Assembly: GCF_009834785.1 (NCBI RefSeq)
Contig: NZ_WUYX01000021.1
Coordinates: 1-64,000, forward strand
Source of the DNA: Natronorubrum halalkaliphilum
GTDB taxonomy: Archaea; Halobacteriota; Halobacteria; Halobacteriales; Natrialbaceae
Length of the DNA: 64,000 nucleotides
Direction of reading: 5' to 3'
Shown: positions 9,497-18,316 of the stretch, piece by piece
How the letters are laid out: each line of letters starts with the position of its first letter
How positions within the stretch are numbered: position 1 is the first letter of the stretch
Program-made: the position numbers and the translations under genes
Notes under the pieces: generated by a model
Databases searched by the model: none
Told to the model about the DNA's origin: nothing
The model's input: the letters and a program-made list of their open reading frames with translations, nothing else

Positions 9497-9691
9497 TCAG
9501 CCGTCAGTACCCCTTTTGAGCCAGAATAAGACCCCCGCACCCAAGAGAAGGACAACTCCCACTAGCACGTAGAAGACACCATCCGGTAAGTGATCCGGGA
9601 GGTCGAACGTGCCGCCGAGGATGAGCGCCAGGCCTATCGCGAGAAACACGAGTGCAACTATTCTGCCGTTCTGAGGGGTGTTGCTTGCCAT
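9497..9691 (-). CDS. small two-helix membrane protein
   Basis: A 64-residue protein with two hydrophobic helices (about 11-27 and 38-58) separated by a short DLPDHLPDG loop and ending in KRGTDG. Short, but the helix-turn-helix layout and clean ATG start suggest a real haloarchaeal small membrane protein. No function can be assigned. It is divergent from the HExxH gene. Confidence 0.6.
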   Translation of the reverse strand: MASNTPQNGRIVALVFLAIGLALILGGTFDLPDHLPDGVFYVLVGVVLLLGAGVLFWLKRGTDG

Positions 9692-9816
9692 CTATACTCA
9701 CTGTTTGCTCGTGAGTGATAAGTGTGAGTACTGGTACACAGACGATAGAAAACATAACTGCACGGACAGTCTCGAGGTCACAAGAGTCATAATGGCTGAT
9801 TTGCCAGAGAGGGGTA

Positions 9817-12021
9817 GTGACATCCCGGGCCGTCGTTCTCGTCATCGTTTTGCTGCTTCTCGGAGCCGTCCCAGCCGGTATCGCCGGCGTCGGTGGGTCG
9901 TCGACACCAGCCGGTTCCGAAGCCGGCGGTACTGAGCCACCCGTTGAAACTGCTGTGAGCGACGGCTCGAGCGCCGCCATAACCGACGAAGACGATATCC
10001 TGCATCGGACCACGGAACTCCGACAACTGCCGGATCGGCCGGGCGAGTTCGAGGCCGAGATTTCCGTCGAGGTTCCGGCCCCGATAAGCGGGCTCGAGAT
10101 CGAACTCGAGCCCGAAGCCGACGTCGCGGACGCCGAGGGCTTCGAGGCGACCGATCAGGGAACGTACCGCTGGACCGAGACGACCGACGAGCCCGCGATT
10201 CGGCTGACGATGCCGGCTAATCGGACGGGTGACGTGGGCCACCACCACGACGAACACTCGGATTCGAACGGGACGCTGGAGTCGACGGCACCGGCCGCGT
10301 CCACGACGACACCAGCACCGACCGCGCTCGAGGACGGCTACACCTTCGTCGAGACCGGCGACTGGGGCGTCGTACAGGTTCCCGACGCGAGGCTCAGCTA
10401 CAAGAAACCCGCGTCCGTCGCTATCGGCGTCGAGGAGACGGTTACCGTAGACGGTCCCGGCGCGGCCGGCAGCGACATGGCCGTCTTCGGACCGGTAACC
10501 GAATACGAGCGGACCGTAGGCGGAGAGACTATCCGGCTGGTCGTTCCCGACGCCGCCGACCTGCAGGAGTCCCCGGCGGACATTCTCGATAGTCTCGGGG
10601 CCGCAAGCGAACGACTCGACGTGGGCTCGAGCAGTCCCGAGGGAGTCGTCATCGCCGTTCCGAGCGACGTCGACTGGGGTCCAAGAGGGGTCCAGTACGG
10701 CCAATCGGACGCGTGGGTCGTCGCCGACGCGGGCCTCTCGGAGCCGACCAACGTCTGGCTCCACGAGTACGTCCACGTTCGACAGGGGTTTGCTAACGCC
10801 GGCACCGGGGCGTCAGCCGCGTGGCTCGTCGAGGCCCAGGCCGACTATTACGCCGGCTTGCTCGCCTACGAACAGGGGCTCGTCAGCTTCGACGAGTTCA
10901 GTCGGCTGCTCGAGCGCGGCGAGCGCTCACCCTACGCGGACGGCGTGCTCGCCGACCCGGGGAGTTGGGACCACGAACGGACCGACTACGCGAAGGGGGC
11001 GCTGGTCTACGGCGAACTGGATCGACAGCTGCGGCTGGCGACCGACGGCGACCGGACGCTCGATGACGTCTTTCGGACGCTGAACGCTCAGGACGGGCAG
11101 ATCGGCGAGCGAGAGTTCCTGGCGGCGCTCGAGGCCGCGGGCGGCGAAGACGTGCGAGCTACCGCCGAGCGATACACGCAAACGGCGGCGACGCCTGACG
11201 CGTGGAGCCGATCCGAACACCGCGCGGCGTTCGATCAGTCGGGACCAGCCGTCGAGTATCGACTCGGATCGGCGCCGATCGAGGTCGCGGGCGAGCCGTG
11301 GGAGCGCTGGAATCGGAGCGAGCGAGACGGTGTCGACGATCGCGACGCTGCAGGCGGAACCGAAACCGAAAGCGGAGACGCCACCGCCGACAACGGCGTG
11401 CTGGCGGTGCCGGCCGGCGAACCCGTCACGGTCCCGGTCGAAATCGACAACGTCGGCGACCGAGCCGGCACCGCCGACGCGACCCTCCAGATCGACGGCG
11501 ATATCGTCGACTACAGACGGACCGTTCTCGAGGCCGGCGAGAGCGCAGCCGAGACGTTTTCGTGGAAGCCTACGGAGCCGGGCGTTTACGACGTTCGTAT
11601 CGGCTCGGATCGACTGACGGTGTTCGTCCGGTCGACGCCGAGCCTGACCGTGACCGACCTGCGGGTCGCCCCCGAGAGCGCCAATCCCGGCGAGTCGGTG
11701 ACGGCAACTGCAACCGTCGCGAACGAGGGCCCCGTCCCCGCCGCGGGCACGCTCGAGTTCCGAACCGCAGTGGCTACCGCGGCCGGCCAGCCGATCGCAC
11801 TCGCACCCGGCGAGACCGGGACCGTCGAGGCGACCCTTTCCTTCGACGACGAAGGTCGGTACGAGGTTACGACCGGCGGTCAGTCCGCGACGGCCACCGT
11901 CGGCGGCGTGCTGGGGCAACTCGACTCGGTACCCGGCTTCGGCGCCGCTGCCGCTGCTGCTGCGGTCGTCGTGGCACTGGGGGTCGTCCTCGCGGTGACG
12001 GTCCTCGGACGGCGGGGCTGA
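9817..12021 (+). CDS. secreted HExxH metallopeptidase-like protein with CARDB domains and PGF-CTERM
   Basis: A 734-residue exported protein. A hydrophobic signal peptide (about 5-24) follows the GTG start. The middle has a zinc-peptidase motif HEYVH (316-320) with a third-ligand candidate Glu339 in a WLVEAQADYY helix, so a gluzincin-type fold is likely. Residues about 525-690 look like two CARDB-type beta domains. The C-terminus is a PGF motif (706-708), an Ala/Val-rich helix and an RR end: the PGF-CTERM signal processed by archaeosortase A and linked to lipid. The protein is thus expected at the outer cell surface. Substrate is unknown, and peptidase activity is inferred only from the motif. 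Confidence 0.8.
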   Translation: MTSRAVVLVIVLLLLGAVPAGIAGVGGSSTPAGSEAGGTEPPVETAVSDGSSAAITDEDDILHRTTELRQLPDRPGEFEAEISVEVPAPISGLEIELEPEADVADAEGFEATDQGTYRWTETTDEPAIRLTMPANRTGDVGHHHDEHSDSNGTLESTAPAASTTTPAPTALEDGYTFVETGDWGVVQVPDARLSYKKPASVAIGVEETVTVDGPGAAGSDMAVFGPVTEYERTVGGETIRLVVPDAADLQESPADILDSLGAASERLDVGSSSPEGVVIAVPSDVDWGPRGVQYGQSDAWVVADAGLSEPTNVWLHEYVHVRQGFANAGTGASAAWLVEAQADYYAGLLAYEQGLVSFDEFSRLLERGERSPYADGVLADPGSWDHERTDYAKGALVYGELDRQLRLATDGDRTLDDVFRTLNAQDGQIGEREFLAALEAAGGEDVRATAERYTQTAATPDAWSRSEHRAAFDQSGPAVEYRLGSAPIEVAGEPWERWNRSERDGVDDRDAAGGTETESGDATADNGVLAVPAGEPVTVPVEIDNVGDRAGTADATLQIDGDIVDYRRTVLEAGESAAETFSWKPTEPGVYDVRIGSDRLTVFVRSTPSLTVTDLRVAPESANPGESVTATATVANEGPVPAAGTLEFRTAVATAAGQPIALAPGETGTVEATLSFDDEGRYEVTTGGQSATATVGGVLGQLDSVPGFGAAAAAAAVVVALGVVLAVTVLGRRG

Positions 12022-12055
12022 CGCGCTGAACGCCGGTCGAGAATCCGTTACGTGG

Positions 12056-12598
12056 TTACGCGCCCTCGACCAGAAACACACACGCCTCGTCCCCGTCGCG
12101 AACGCAGGCCCGTTTCGTGACGGTCGCGTCGGCCTCGAAATCGGCGGCGAACCCCTCGAGAATGCCGTGGGCCAGCGCGCAGTAGACCGTCTCCCGATGC
12201 GTCCGATACGTGACGCGTGCACGAGCAGGCGACTCTCGAGTACAGGATACCGCCGGCAGCGAGTTCGCATTGGTCGTCGCGTCGACGGCCTCCGCGATCG
12301 ACTCTACGTGCTCGAGAAGATCGAACAGGCCCCATTCGTTGCGAACGTGAGCGTTGAACGTGGTCAGCAGTTCGGGTCCGAGCGTCCGACCGAGATCGCG
12401 TTCGATCTGTGGCCGTTCCTGGACCGCCATCGACGACAGCGTCTCGAGGATCACCTCGATTTCGTTATCATCGTAGGCGGAGACGGGCAGATACAGCGTC
12501 GACTCGATCCCCGTGCGGTCGACGATCGACTGCCAGGTCTCCTCGTCAGTCTTCGCGACGACGTACTCTTTGACGGTTTTGTGGACGATTCCGTGCAT
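12056..12598 (-). CDS. H-NOX-like heme NO/O2-binding domain protein
   Basis: A 180-residue stand-alone domain resembling H-NOX (HNOB) proteins, which bind heme b and sense NO or O2. The N-terminus MHGIVHKTVKEYVV matches the family opening. His97 in FDLLEHVES is the candidate proximal heme ligand. YRTHR (131-135) corresponds to the heme-propionate-binding YxSxR motif with Ser replaced by Thr. A C-terminal Cys-rich stretch (Cys165, Cys173) is haloarchaea-like. No histidine kinase or diguanylate cyclase partner is adjacent, so its output is unknown. It is convergent with the HExxH gene. Confidence 0.8.
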   Translation of the reverse strand: MHGIVHKTVKEYVVAKTDEETWQSIVDRTGIESTLYLPVSAYDDNEIEVILETLSSMAVQERPQIERDLGRTLGPELLTTFNAHVRNEWGLFDLLEHVESIAEAVDATTNANSLPAVSCTRESPARARVTYRTHRETVYCALAHGILEGFAADFEADATVTKRACVRDGDEACVFLVEGA

Positions 12599-12748
12599 CT
12601 GACCTGGTGTGTCGTGGACTGCTATTGAGGGTCGAACGCGCTGCGCTGTCCCGTCGGGGCGACCCCTTCGAACGGCTAGTAGGTTACTCAGTGTACAGTA
12701 GTCACTTAACAGTTACAAAGATAGCGGCCGAGGGGAGAGCGATACTGA

Positions 12749-12826
12749 TACTGCTGGACAGAACTACTGTGGCGATTCGCCGTCTCCGTCCGGCGAATCT
12801 TCTTCGTCGACTTCTGCCCGGCAGTA
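12749..12826. repeat. palindromic mobile-like element, TACTG family (short copy)
   Basis: A 78-bp element with imperfect terminal inverted repeats: TACTGCTGGACAGAAC on the left, and TACTGCCGGGCAGAAG when the right end is read on the other strand. It is flanked by TGA at 12746-12748 and TGA at 12827-12829. The interior holds a 9-bp perfect stem (GATTCGCCG / CGGCGAATC). The right flank touches the stop codon of the PRPP synthase gene (complement of 12830-12832). Confidence 0.75.
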
Positions 12827-12829
12827 TGA

Positions 12830-13684
12830 CTACAACTGCGCTGCGAGCGACGGCGCAACCGAAACTGCACTCGTCTGTCCCTCGATCGTATCGGTCCCGT
12901 AGATCGTCTCGACGCCCGCTCGAGACAGTTTCGTAACGGCGTTACGGGCGAGCAGCGGGTGGACGCAGGTGACGAAAACCCGACCGACGTCTCGCTCCTG
13001 CAGGACGCCAACGGCTTCGCTCATGGTCGACCCCGTTGCGATGATGTCGTCCGTGACGACGACGTCGCGGCCGGCGACGTCGACGTCGCTGGGCGTGATC
13101 TCGACCTCGGTGCCCGAGTGGCGCGTCTTCTCGAAGTAGTCCGTCTCGCCGTCGCCGTAGGCGTCTCGGACCGTTTCGGCGAGTTCGACCGCTCCCGCGT
13201 CGGGCGAAAGGAAGACCGGGTTCTTGAGGGCATCCGGGAGCGGTTCGGCGAGCTGGTCCGCCGCGTCGACGGCGGTCGCCGTCGGTTCGAAGAACTCACA
13301 CACCGCTTTCTCGTGGGGGTTGACGGTCAGCACGCGATCCGCGCCGGTCGAAATCGCCCGGGCGACCGCCCGCGCGGAGACGGGGTGGCCCGACTCGAAG
13401 GCTCGGTCCTGCCGGCCGTAGCCCATGTACGGCACGACGGTGACGACGTCTTCGGCACCGGCCTCGCGGACGGCGTCTTGAAGCTGGAGGAGTTCGAGGT
13501 GTGCGTCGCTCGAGACCGTCGAGCCGACGATGATCGCCCGATCGTCGTCGAACTCGGGAACGGCGGCGAGCAGTTCGCCGTCCGGGAACCGGTCGTACTC
13601 GACGACGGCGAGCGATGCCTCCAGTTCGCGGGAGAGCGCAGCGGCAAGCGCCTGCGATTCGGAGCCGCTGACGATCGTAGTCAT
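12830..13684 (-). CDS. prs: ribose-phosphate pyrophosphokinase (PRPP synthase)
   Basis: A 284-residue enzyme that transfers pyrophosphate from ATP to ribose 5-phosphate, giving PRPP for nucleotide and histidine synthesis. The PRPP-binding loop is at 209-221 (VVTDDIIATGSTM). The flexible-loop segment YGRQDRAF (89-96) and the VNPHE ATP-site region (121-125) also fit, and length fits archaeal class enzymes. The frame is open 18 codons upstream, but ATG 13684 (MTTIVSGSES) matches the family. The stop codon is followed directly by a palindromic element. Confidence 0.95.
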   Translation of the reverse strand: MTTIVSGSESQALAAALSRELEASLAVVEYDRFPDGELLAAVPEFDDDRAIIVGSTVSSDAHLELLQLQDAVREAGAEDVVTVVPYMGYGRQDRAFESGHPVSARAVARAISTGADRVLTVNPHEKAVCEFFEPTATAVDAADQLAEPLPDALKNPVFLSPDAGAVELAETVRDAYGDGETDYFEKTRHSGTEVEITPSDVDVAGRDVVVTDDIIATGSTMSEAVGVLQERDVGRVFVTCVHPLLARNAVTKLSRAGVETIYGTDTIEGQTSAVSVAPSLAAQL

Positions 13685-13836
13685 ACTCGAGTGGACAGCG
13701 CGGGGGATAAACCAGTTTTCGTTCTCGATGTCGGTCACGTCGAGTGGCGGGTGACGGGACGGTACCGGAAGGCGTCGGTTGTGGGGATGGAACCAGCGGT
13801 GAGCGTCGGCAATCGTAGAGCCGGCACAGGACGACT

Positions 13837-13918
13837 ACAGTAGCTACCGAAAGTCAATACGCATCTGACCGGACGATAGCGTTTCGATCAGTATGGAAAT
13901 CGGTTCAGTAGCTACTGT
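13837..13918. repeat. inverted-repeat element next to a stop codon (possible third family)
   Basis: ACAGTAGCTAC (13837-13847) is inverted perfectly as GTAGCTACTGT (13908-13918), and the arms extend with one mismatch. The 60-bp spacer has no gene. The element lies directly after the TAG stop of the leftward lipoprotein gene (complement of 13920-13922). Its size (~82 bp) and position resemble the TACGG and TACTG elements, but its ends differ. Only one copy was seen in this window. Confidence 0.5.
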
Positions 13919-13919
13919 A

Positions 13920-14462
13920 CTACTCTTCCTCGGCGTCGTCGAGATCCGCGGCGCCGTCGCCACAGGGGCCGCCGTCGGTGTTGGTCAGAAACGCCAGATC
14001 GCCGTCGCGATCGATGCGCACGAAGAGGTTCAGACAATCCGGATCGCGCTCGGCCGACGTGATCTCGCTCAGTTCCGCCTCGTCGAGGCGAGCCGTCACG
14101 CGAAACTCACCCGGATCGGACGGCCAGCTTCGTTCGAGTGTGACGCCGCTGTCGGACTCGAGTGACGCGGTTTCCCAGGCCTCGATCTCACCGTCGAACT
14201 CGACGATGACGTCGACCGAGTGAGCCGTCGCGTTCAGATTATCGATGGTGATGTCACCGAGTACCGTGCCGTCGACGGCGGTCGTGCTTTCGGTGTCGGG
14301 TTCCCCGTTTTCCGAATCGGGGTCGAGGTCGGAGTCCGGGTCGGCCGCGTCCCCGTTGTCCTCGTTCTCGTCGCCGTTGTCGCTGCTCGAACAGCCCGCG
14401 ACGGCGGCCGTAAGCGTCGTGCCGGTCACCGCGAGAAGTCGGCGGCGTGGAAGCTCGCTCAT
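13920..14462 (-). CDS. Tat-exported lipoprotein, unknown function
   Basis: A 180-residue protein with a twin-arginine signal (PRRRLLAVTG) and a lipobox AGCS, so export by Tat and lipid anchoring outside the membrane are expected. Residues about 25-60 are an Asp/Glu/Asn-rich linker. The rest (about 62-170) is beta-rich: GDITIDNLNATAHSVDVIVEF resembles haloarchaeal Ig-like lipoprotein domains. Two late cysteines (DPDCLN and GGPCGD) could form a disulfide. No enzyme motif is visible. Confidence 0.8.
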   Translation of the reverse strand: MSELPRRRLLAVTGTTLTAAVAGCSSSDNGDENEDNGDAADPDSDLDPDSENGEPDTESTTAVDGTVLGDITIDNLNATAHSVDVIVEFDGEIEAWETASLESDSGVTLERSWPSDPGEFRVTARLDEAELSEITSAERDPDCLNLFVRIDRDGDLAFLTNTDGGPCGDGAADLDDAEEE

Positions 14463-14547
14463 GTTCGGATTGCAAAGTAACCAGGATAGTTAAATGTCCG
14501 TCAGACGCCTCGAGTTCGTCAGCGCGAACGCAGGTGGACGGATCGCG

Positions 14548-15453
14548 TTACTCGGTTCGTGGAACGGCGAGTCCGGTCACGTCCCCGATACCGAGCGTTC
14601 GCGAGCGCCACGGCTCGTCGTCCTCGGCCTCGGCCTCGGGAGTCGCCGAGAGAAAGGTTCCGCGTTCCGTGACGGCGTAGATCGTCCGTCCGTAACCGAT
14701 GCCGACGATCGGCGCGCTCGAGCGGTCGTACTCCGCCCAGGTCTCCGCCTCGGCGTCGTAGGCGTAAATCGTCGTTCCGGAGACCGCGCCGGCGCGCGAC
14801 AGCCGTCCGGGTTCGGTGTGTGGGTCCGCAGCGACCGTCTCGAACGGCCCGTCGAGCGCTTCCATCCAGCCGTTGCCGAGTTTGTAGAGACCGTCGGCGG
14901 TCGCGGCGAGGGGGACCCCGGCCGCGGAGACGTCGCGGACGTCCGTGAGGCCGGCATGGTCGAGACCCGACTCGTGGACGCGGTAGACGCCGGCATCGGT
15001 CCCGATGAGGTCGCGATCGATCGCCCGGACCGCCGGGATCGCGTCGCTCTCGAGCGAGACCCACGCACCGGTAACTGAACCGGCATCGCCAGTCGCGTTC
15101 GAGTCGGTAGCCGTACTCGAGTCGGCCACCAACCGGGCGACATCGCCGTCGGGACCGGCGACGATCAGCCCCGTGTCGCCGTAGCCGACGGCGACCGCAG
15201 GGCCGAACCCGGCGTCGACGAAGGTCGGGTCGTCGTCCTCGAGCGACAGAATTCGGACGTCTTCGTCGGTCGCGATGGCGACGGCGTCGTCCGTCGCCGC
15301 GATGTCGCGGGCGTTACAGCGATCACAGAGGCCGAACTCGCCGACGGTGTCGCCGGCGACGCGAACGCGGACGACGCCGATCGAACTCGCGACGTAGGCC
15401 TCGGTGGCTCCCTCGCGGTCGTCGTAGACGCGTTTCTCCTCGATCGAATGCAT
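14548..15453 (-). CDS. predicted beta-propeller protein (HVO_0234-like)
   Basis: A 301-residue soluble protein made of repeated short beta strands such as GVYRVHESGL and GLYKLGNGW, a pattern of WD40/Kelch-like propeller blades. From memory it matches the haloarchaeal group called HVO_0234 family beta-propeller; I could not search. A CDRC pair near residues 43-46 is the only likely metal site. No signal peptide. It is divergent from the glmM-type gene, an arrangement suggesting a shared intergenic promoter region. Function unknown. Confidence 0.7.
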   Translation of the reverse strand: MHSIEEKRVYDDREGATEAYVASSIGVVRVRVAGDTVGEFGLCDRCNARDIAATDDAVAIATDEDVRILSLEDDDPTFVDAGFGPAVAVGYGDTGLIVAGPDGDVARLVADSSTATDSNATGDAGSVTGAWVSLESDAIPAVRAIDRDLIGTDAGVYRVHESGLDHAGLTDVRDVSAAGVPLAATADGLYKLGNGWMEALDGPFETVAADPHTEPGRLSRAGAVSGTTIYAYDAEAETWAEYDRSSAPIVGIGYGRTIYAVTERGTFLSATPEAEAEDDEPWRSRTLGIGDVTGLAVPRTE

Positions 15454-15535
15454 ACGTAGACGGTCGGGGTCACGCGCCGAAAGCGTTCTGTCTGCTTCGG
15501 AATCCCTTTGGGGTATCCGGTCGGACTAGCGCGTA

Positions 15536-16900
15536 ATGCAAGTATTCGGATCGAGCGGGACACGCGGCGTCGCCAACGAGGAGTTGACGCCCGCGTTCGT
15601 CCTGCGCGTCGCGAAAGCGGCGGGAACGGCTTGGGGGGCCGATCGGGTTGCTATCGCGCGCGATACCCGATACACCGGACGGATGTTGGCCGACGCGGCC
15701 GCGAGCGGACTCGCCAGTACGGGGACCGACATCGACCGACTCGGGATCGTACCGACGCCGGGTGCACAGGCCTACGCCGAACGGGAGGGGGTCCCCGTGA
15801 TAGTGATCACGGCCTCGCACAACCCGCCGCAGTACAACGGCGTCAAACTCGTCGGCCGGGACGGCATCGAACTCGCGGTGTCGGACCTCGAGTCGATCGA
15901 AGAGGTGTTGCTCACGGAAGCGTTCGACGTCGCTCCGTGGGACGAGACCGGCCGCGTGCGGGAGGTCGAGAGTACCGCGCAAGCGTACGTCGACGAACTG
16001 CTCGCGGCGGCGGACCGAGAGACCATCGCCGACGCCGACCTGACGGTCGCGCTCGATCCCGGCCACGGTGCGGGTTCGCTCACGAGCCCCGAATTCTTCC
16101 GCGATCTGGGCTGTCGCGTCGTCACCGTCAACGGCCAACCCGACGGCCAGTTCCCCGGTCGGGATCCCGAACCGGTCCCCGGTAACCTCGAGGAACTCGG
16201 CCAACTGGTCCGGGCCACCGACGCCGACATCGGCATCGCACACGACGGCGACGCCGACCGCGCCATCTTCTTCGACGAAAACGGGGAGTACGTCGAGGGC
16301 GACGCCGCCCTGGCCGCGCTGGCCGCGGCCGAACTCGAGGCCGGGGATACGACCGTCTCGGCGGTCAACGTCTCCCAGCGGCTTGTCGACGTCGTCACCG
16401 AAATCGGTGCCGACCTCGAGCTGACGCCCATCGGCTCGACGAACATCATCACCCGGATCGAAGAACTCGAAGCTAACGGCAAGCGCGTCCCGATCGCGGG
16501 CGAGGGCAACGGCGGGATCTTCTTCCCCTCCTTCCGGCTCTCGCGAGACGGCGCGTTCACCGCGGCCCGGTTCCTCGAACTCGTCGCCGAGCGGCCGGTC
16601 AGCGAGATCGTCGCGCCTTACGACGGATACGCGAACGTCCGGCACAACATCGAGTACGAGTCGACGGCCGAACGCGACGCGATGTTAGACGCGGCCGCGA
16701 ATCACGCGCAGTCGTCCGACGCCGAACTCAACACGCGTGACGGCTACCGGCTCGATCACGGCGACGCGTGGGTGCTCGCCCGCCCCTCGGGAACCGAGCC
16801 GCTCGTCCGAATTTACGCCGAGGCCCGCGACGAAGACCGCGCGAAAGAACTGGCCGACGAACTGTACGAGACGCTGGACGAGGCGAAGCGCGAGGCCTGA
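15536..16900 (+). CDS. glmM: phosphoglucosamine mutase / phosphomannomutase
   Basis: A 454-residue alpha-D-phosphohexomutase. The phosphoserine active site is Ser94 in TASHNPPQYNG, the metal-binding loop is DGDADRA (237-243), the sugar-binding region is GEGNGG (about 321), and the C-terminal phosphate-binding loop is RPSGTEP. The opening MQVFGSSGTRG is typical of archaeal GlmM-like enzymes. These convert glucosamine-6-P to glucosamine-1-P for surface glycans, but mannose- or glucose-phosphate specificity cannot be excluded. Start ATG 15536. Confidence 0.92.
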   Translation: MQVFGSSGTRGVANEELTPAFVLRVAKAAGTAWGADRVAIARDTRYTGRMLADAAASGLASTGTDIDRLGIVPTPGAQAYAEREGVPVIVITASHNPPQYNGVKLVGRDGIELAVSDLESIEEVLLTEAFDVAPWDETGRVREVESTAQAYVDELLAAADRETIADADLTVALDPGHGAGSLTSPEFFRDLGCRVVTVNGQPDGQFPGRDPEPVPGNLEELGQLVRATDADIGIAHDGDADRAIFFDENGEYVEGDAALAALAAAELEAGDTTVSAVNVSQRLVDVVTEIGADLELTPIGSTNIITRIEELEANGKRVPIAGEGNGGIFFPSFRLSRDGAFTAARFLELVAERPVSEIVAPYDGYANVRHNIEYESTAERDAMLDAAANHAQSSDAELNTRDGYRLDHGDAWVLARPSGTEPLVRIYAEARDEDRAKELADELYETLDEAKREA

Positions 16901-17125
16901 GACGGGGCGTTATCGACCGCTGTCGGGCGACCGCAGCGCGGTCGCGTCGTGCCGTTCGGGACAGCAATTCGTCGACTCGAGCAACGACGCGAACGCCGCG
17001 TTCGAAACCCACCCGCGTTCGTTGGTTCGGTTCCGTGATCGTAACGAAACAGTATCAGGAGTGCGATCGAGCGAGGGGCGAAAAAACGAGAGCGTCGACG
17101 GTGTTCCTACGACGGCGTCGGATCG

Positions 17126-17617
17126 TCAATTCCGCGGCAGTTTCTGTATCGAGACGAGCAACAGCCGGTGGGCGACCACCAGCACGACGACCGCGAGAAC
17201 GATCAGCGCGCCCTCGAGTACCGTCGACAGCAGGCCGAGGGAGACGATCAGCGTCGTCGCGCAGGCCGGCGGATGTCGGGTCTCGGTCGCGAGCATTCCG
17301 CCCGCGGTCAGCGTCGTCGCGAGGACGCCGCTCGCCGCGAGTCTAAACCCCTCGAGCGAGCCGGGATCCGTCGCGGCCGTCATGGAAACGCCGCTCGCGA
17401 GCAGGTGATACGCCAGCAGGCCGGCGACGACGCCGATGGCGTGGCCGCCGATCACCCGCCGCGGCGCGGTCGCGTCGCTGTTCTGGAACAGCGCCAGCAC
17501 GAACGCCGACGGCCCGAGACTCGGAAAGAGCATCGGAAGCCCGGACAGCCACGCTAGCACCGCGGTCGTCGAGAGTAAGAAGCCGGTGTGCAGCGTCGTC
17601 CCCGTCCGGTCGTCCAT
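17126..17617 (-). CDS. HPP family membrane protein
   Basis: A 163-residue integral membrane protein with four to five hydrophobic helices and the family signature HPPACATTLIVSLG at about residues 113-126; LFPSLGPSAFVLA (30-42) is a second conserved stretch. HPP proteins have been linked to nitrite or anion transport in plastids and cyanobacteria, but the archaeal role is not established. The gene is isolated, between glmM (convergent) and a Usp gene. Confidence 0.87.
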   Translation of the reverse strand: MDDRTGTTLHTGFLLSTTAVLAWLSGLPMLFPSLGPSAFVLALFQNSDATAPRRVIGGHAIGVVAGLLAYHLLASGVSMTAATDPGSLEGFRLAASGVLATTLTAGGMLATETRHPPACATTLIVSLGLLSTVLEGALIVLAVVVLVVAHRLLLVSIQKLPRN

Positions 17618-17740
17618 GGCGTCGGCTTTGCGACTCGAACGAAAAACACCCCCGATTCGGCAGTCGTCGGGTTCGCGAGTGAACCGACACCCCGACGGAT
17701 CTATCGGCCGGCTTTGTATCGGCGGCCGCGGACCGGACGC

Positions 17741-18166
17741 CTACGCCGTCGACGACGGCACGATCGTCACCGGAATCGACGACCGCCGCGTGACGGCCTC
17801 GGCGACGCTTCCCAACAACATCCGAGAGACGCCCGACCGTCCTTCGCTTCCCATGACGATCTGATCGATACCCGCGTCCTCGGCGTACTCGAGGATCGCG
17901 TCCGCCGACGTTCCCTCGATGACGGCCGTCTCGATGGTGTCGCCGCGTCGATCGGCGATCGAGCGAACGTCGGCGAAGAACTCGGGTTCGGTCTCGTCGC
18001 CATCGCCGCTTACCGTCACCGGCGGCCGCCCGGCGTAGCCCGCCTCGAGGTCGTCGACCGCATGGACGACCGTCACCTCGTCGTCGGGGAAGACGGTGAG
18101 TGCGTGCTCGAGGGCCGCGCGGGCCGTCGCGGAGTCGTCCATGGGAACGAGCAGGTGTCTGGTCAT
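17741..18166 (-). CDS. universal stress protein, UspA family
   Basis: A 141-residue cytoplasmic nucleotide-binding protein. The ATP-binding signature is present at the C-terminus: GSEGRSG, then GSVAEAV, then PVTIVP. The N-terminal LLVPMDDS strand matches the family. ATG 18166 (MTRHLLVP) is preferred to a longer frame. Such proteins support stress survival and often bind ATP; no dedicated partner is adjacent. Confidence 0.93.
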   Translation of the reverse strand: MTRHLLVPMDDSATARAALEHALTVFPDDEVTVVHAVDDLEAGYAGRPPVTVSGDGDETEPEFFADVRSIADRRGDTIETAVIEGTSADAILEYAEDAGIDQIVMGSEGRSGVSRMLLGSVAEAVTRRSSIPVTIVPSSTA

Positions 18167-18316
18167 ACCGACTGTACGGCCGTCGGCCCCTTCAGTTATT
18201 GGCACGGTGTGGCACAGAGGGTCTCGAGACGGCGAGATCTGATTGGAGTGGAGTAGTCGGTTACGTTACGTCCCAGGCAGTTGAATCGAGTTCCGCCGTC
18301 CGAAACCGCTTGGGGA

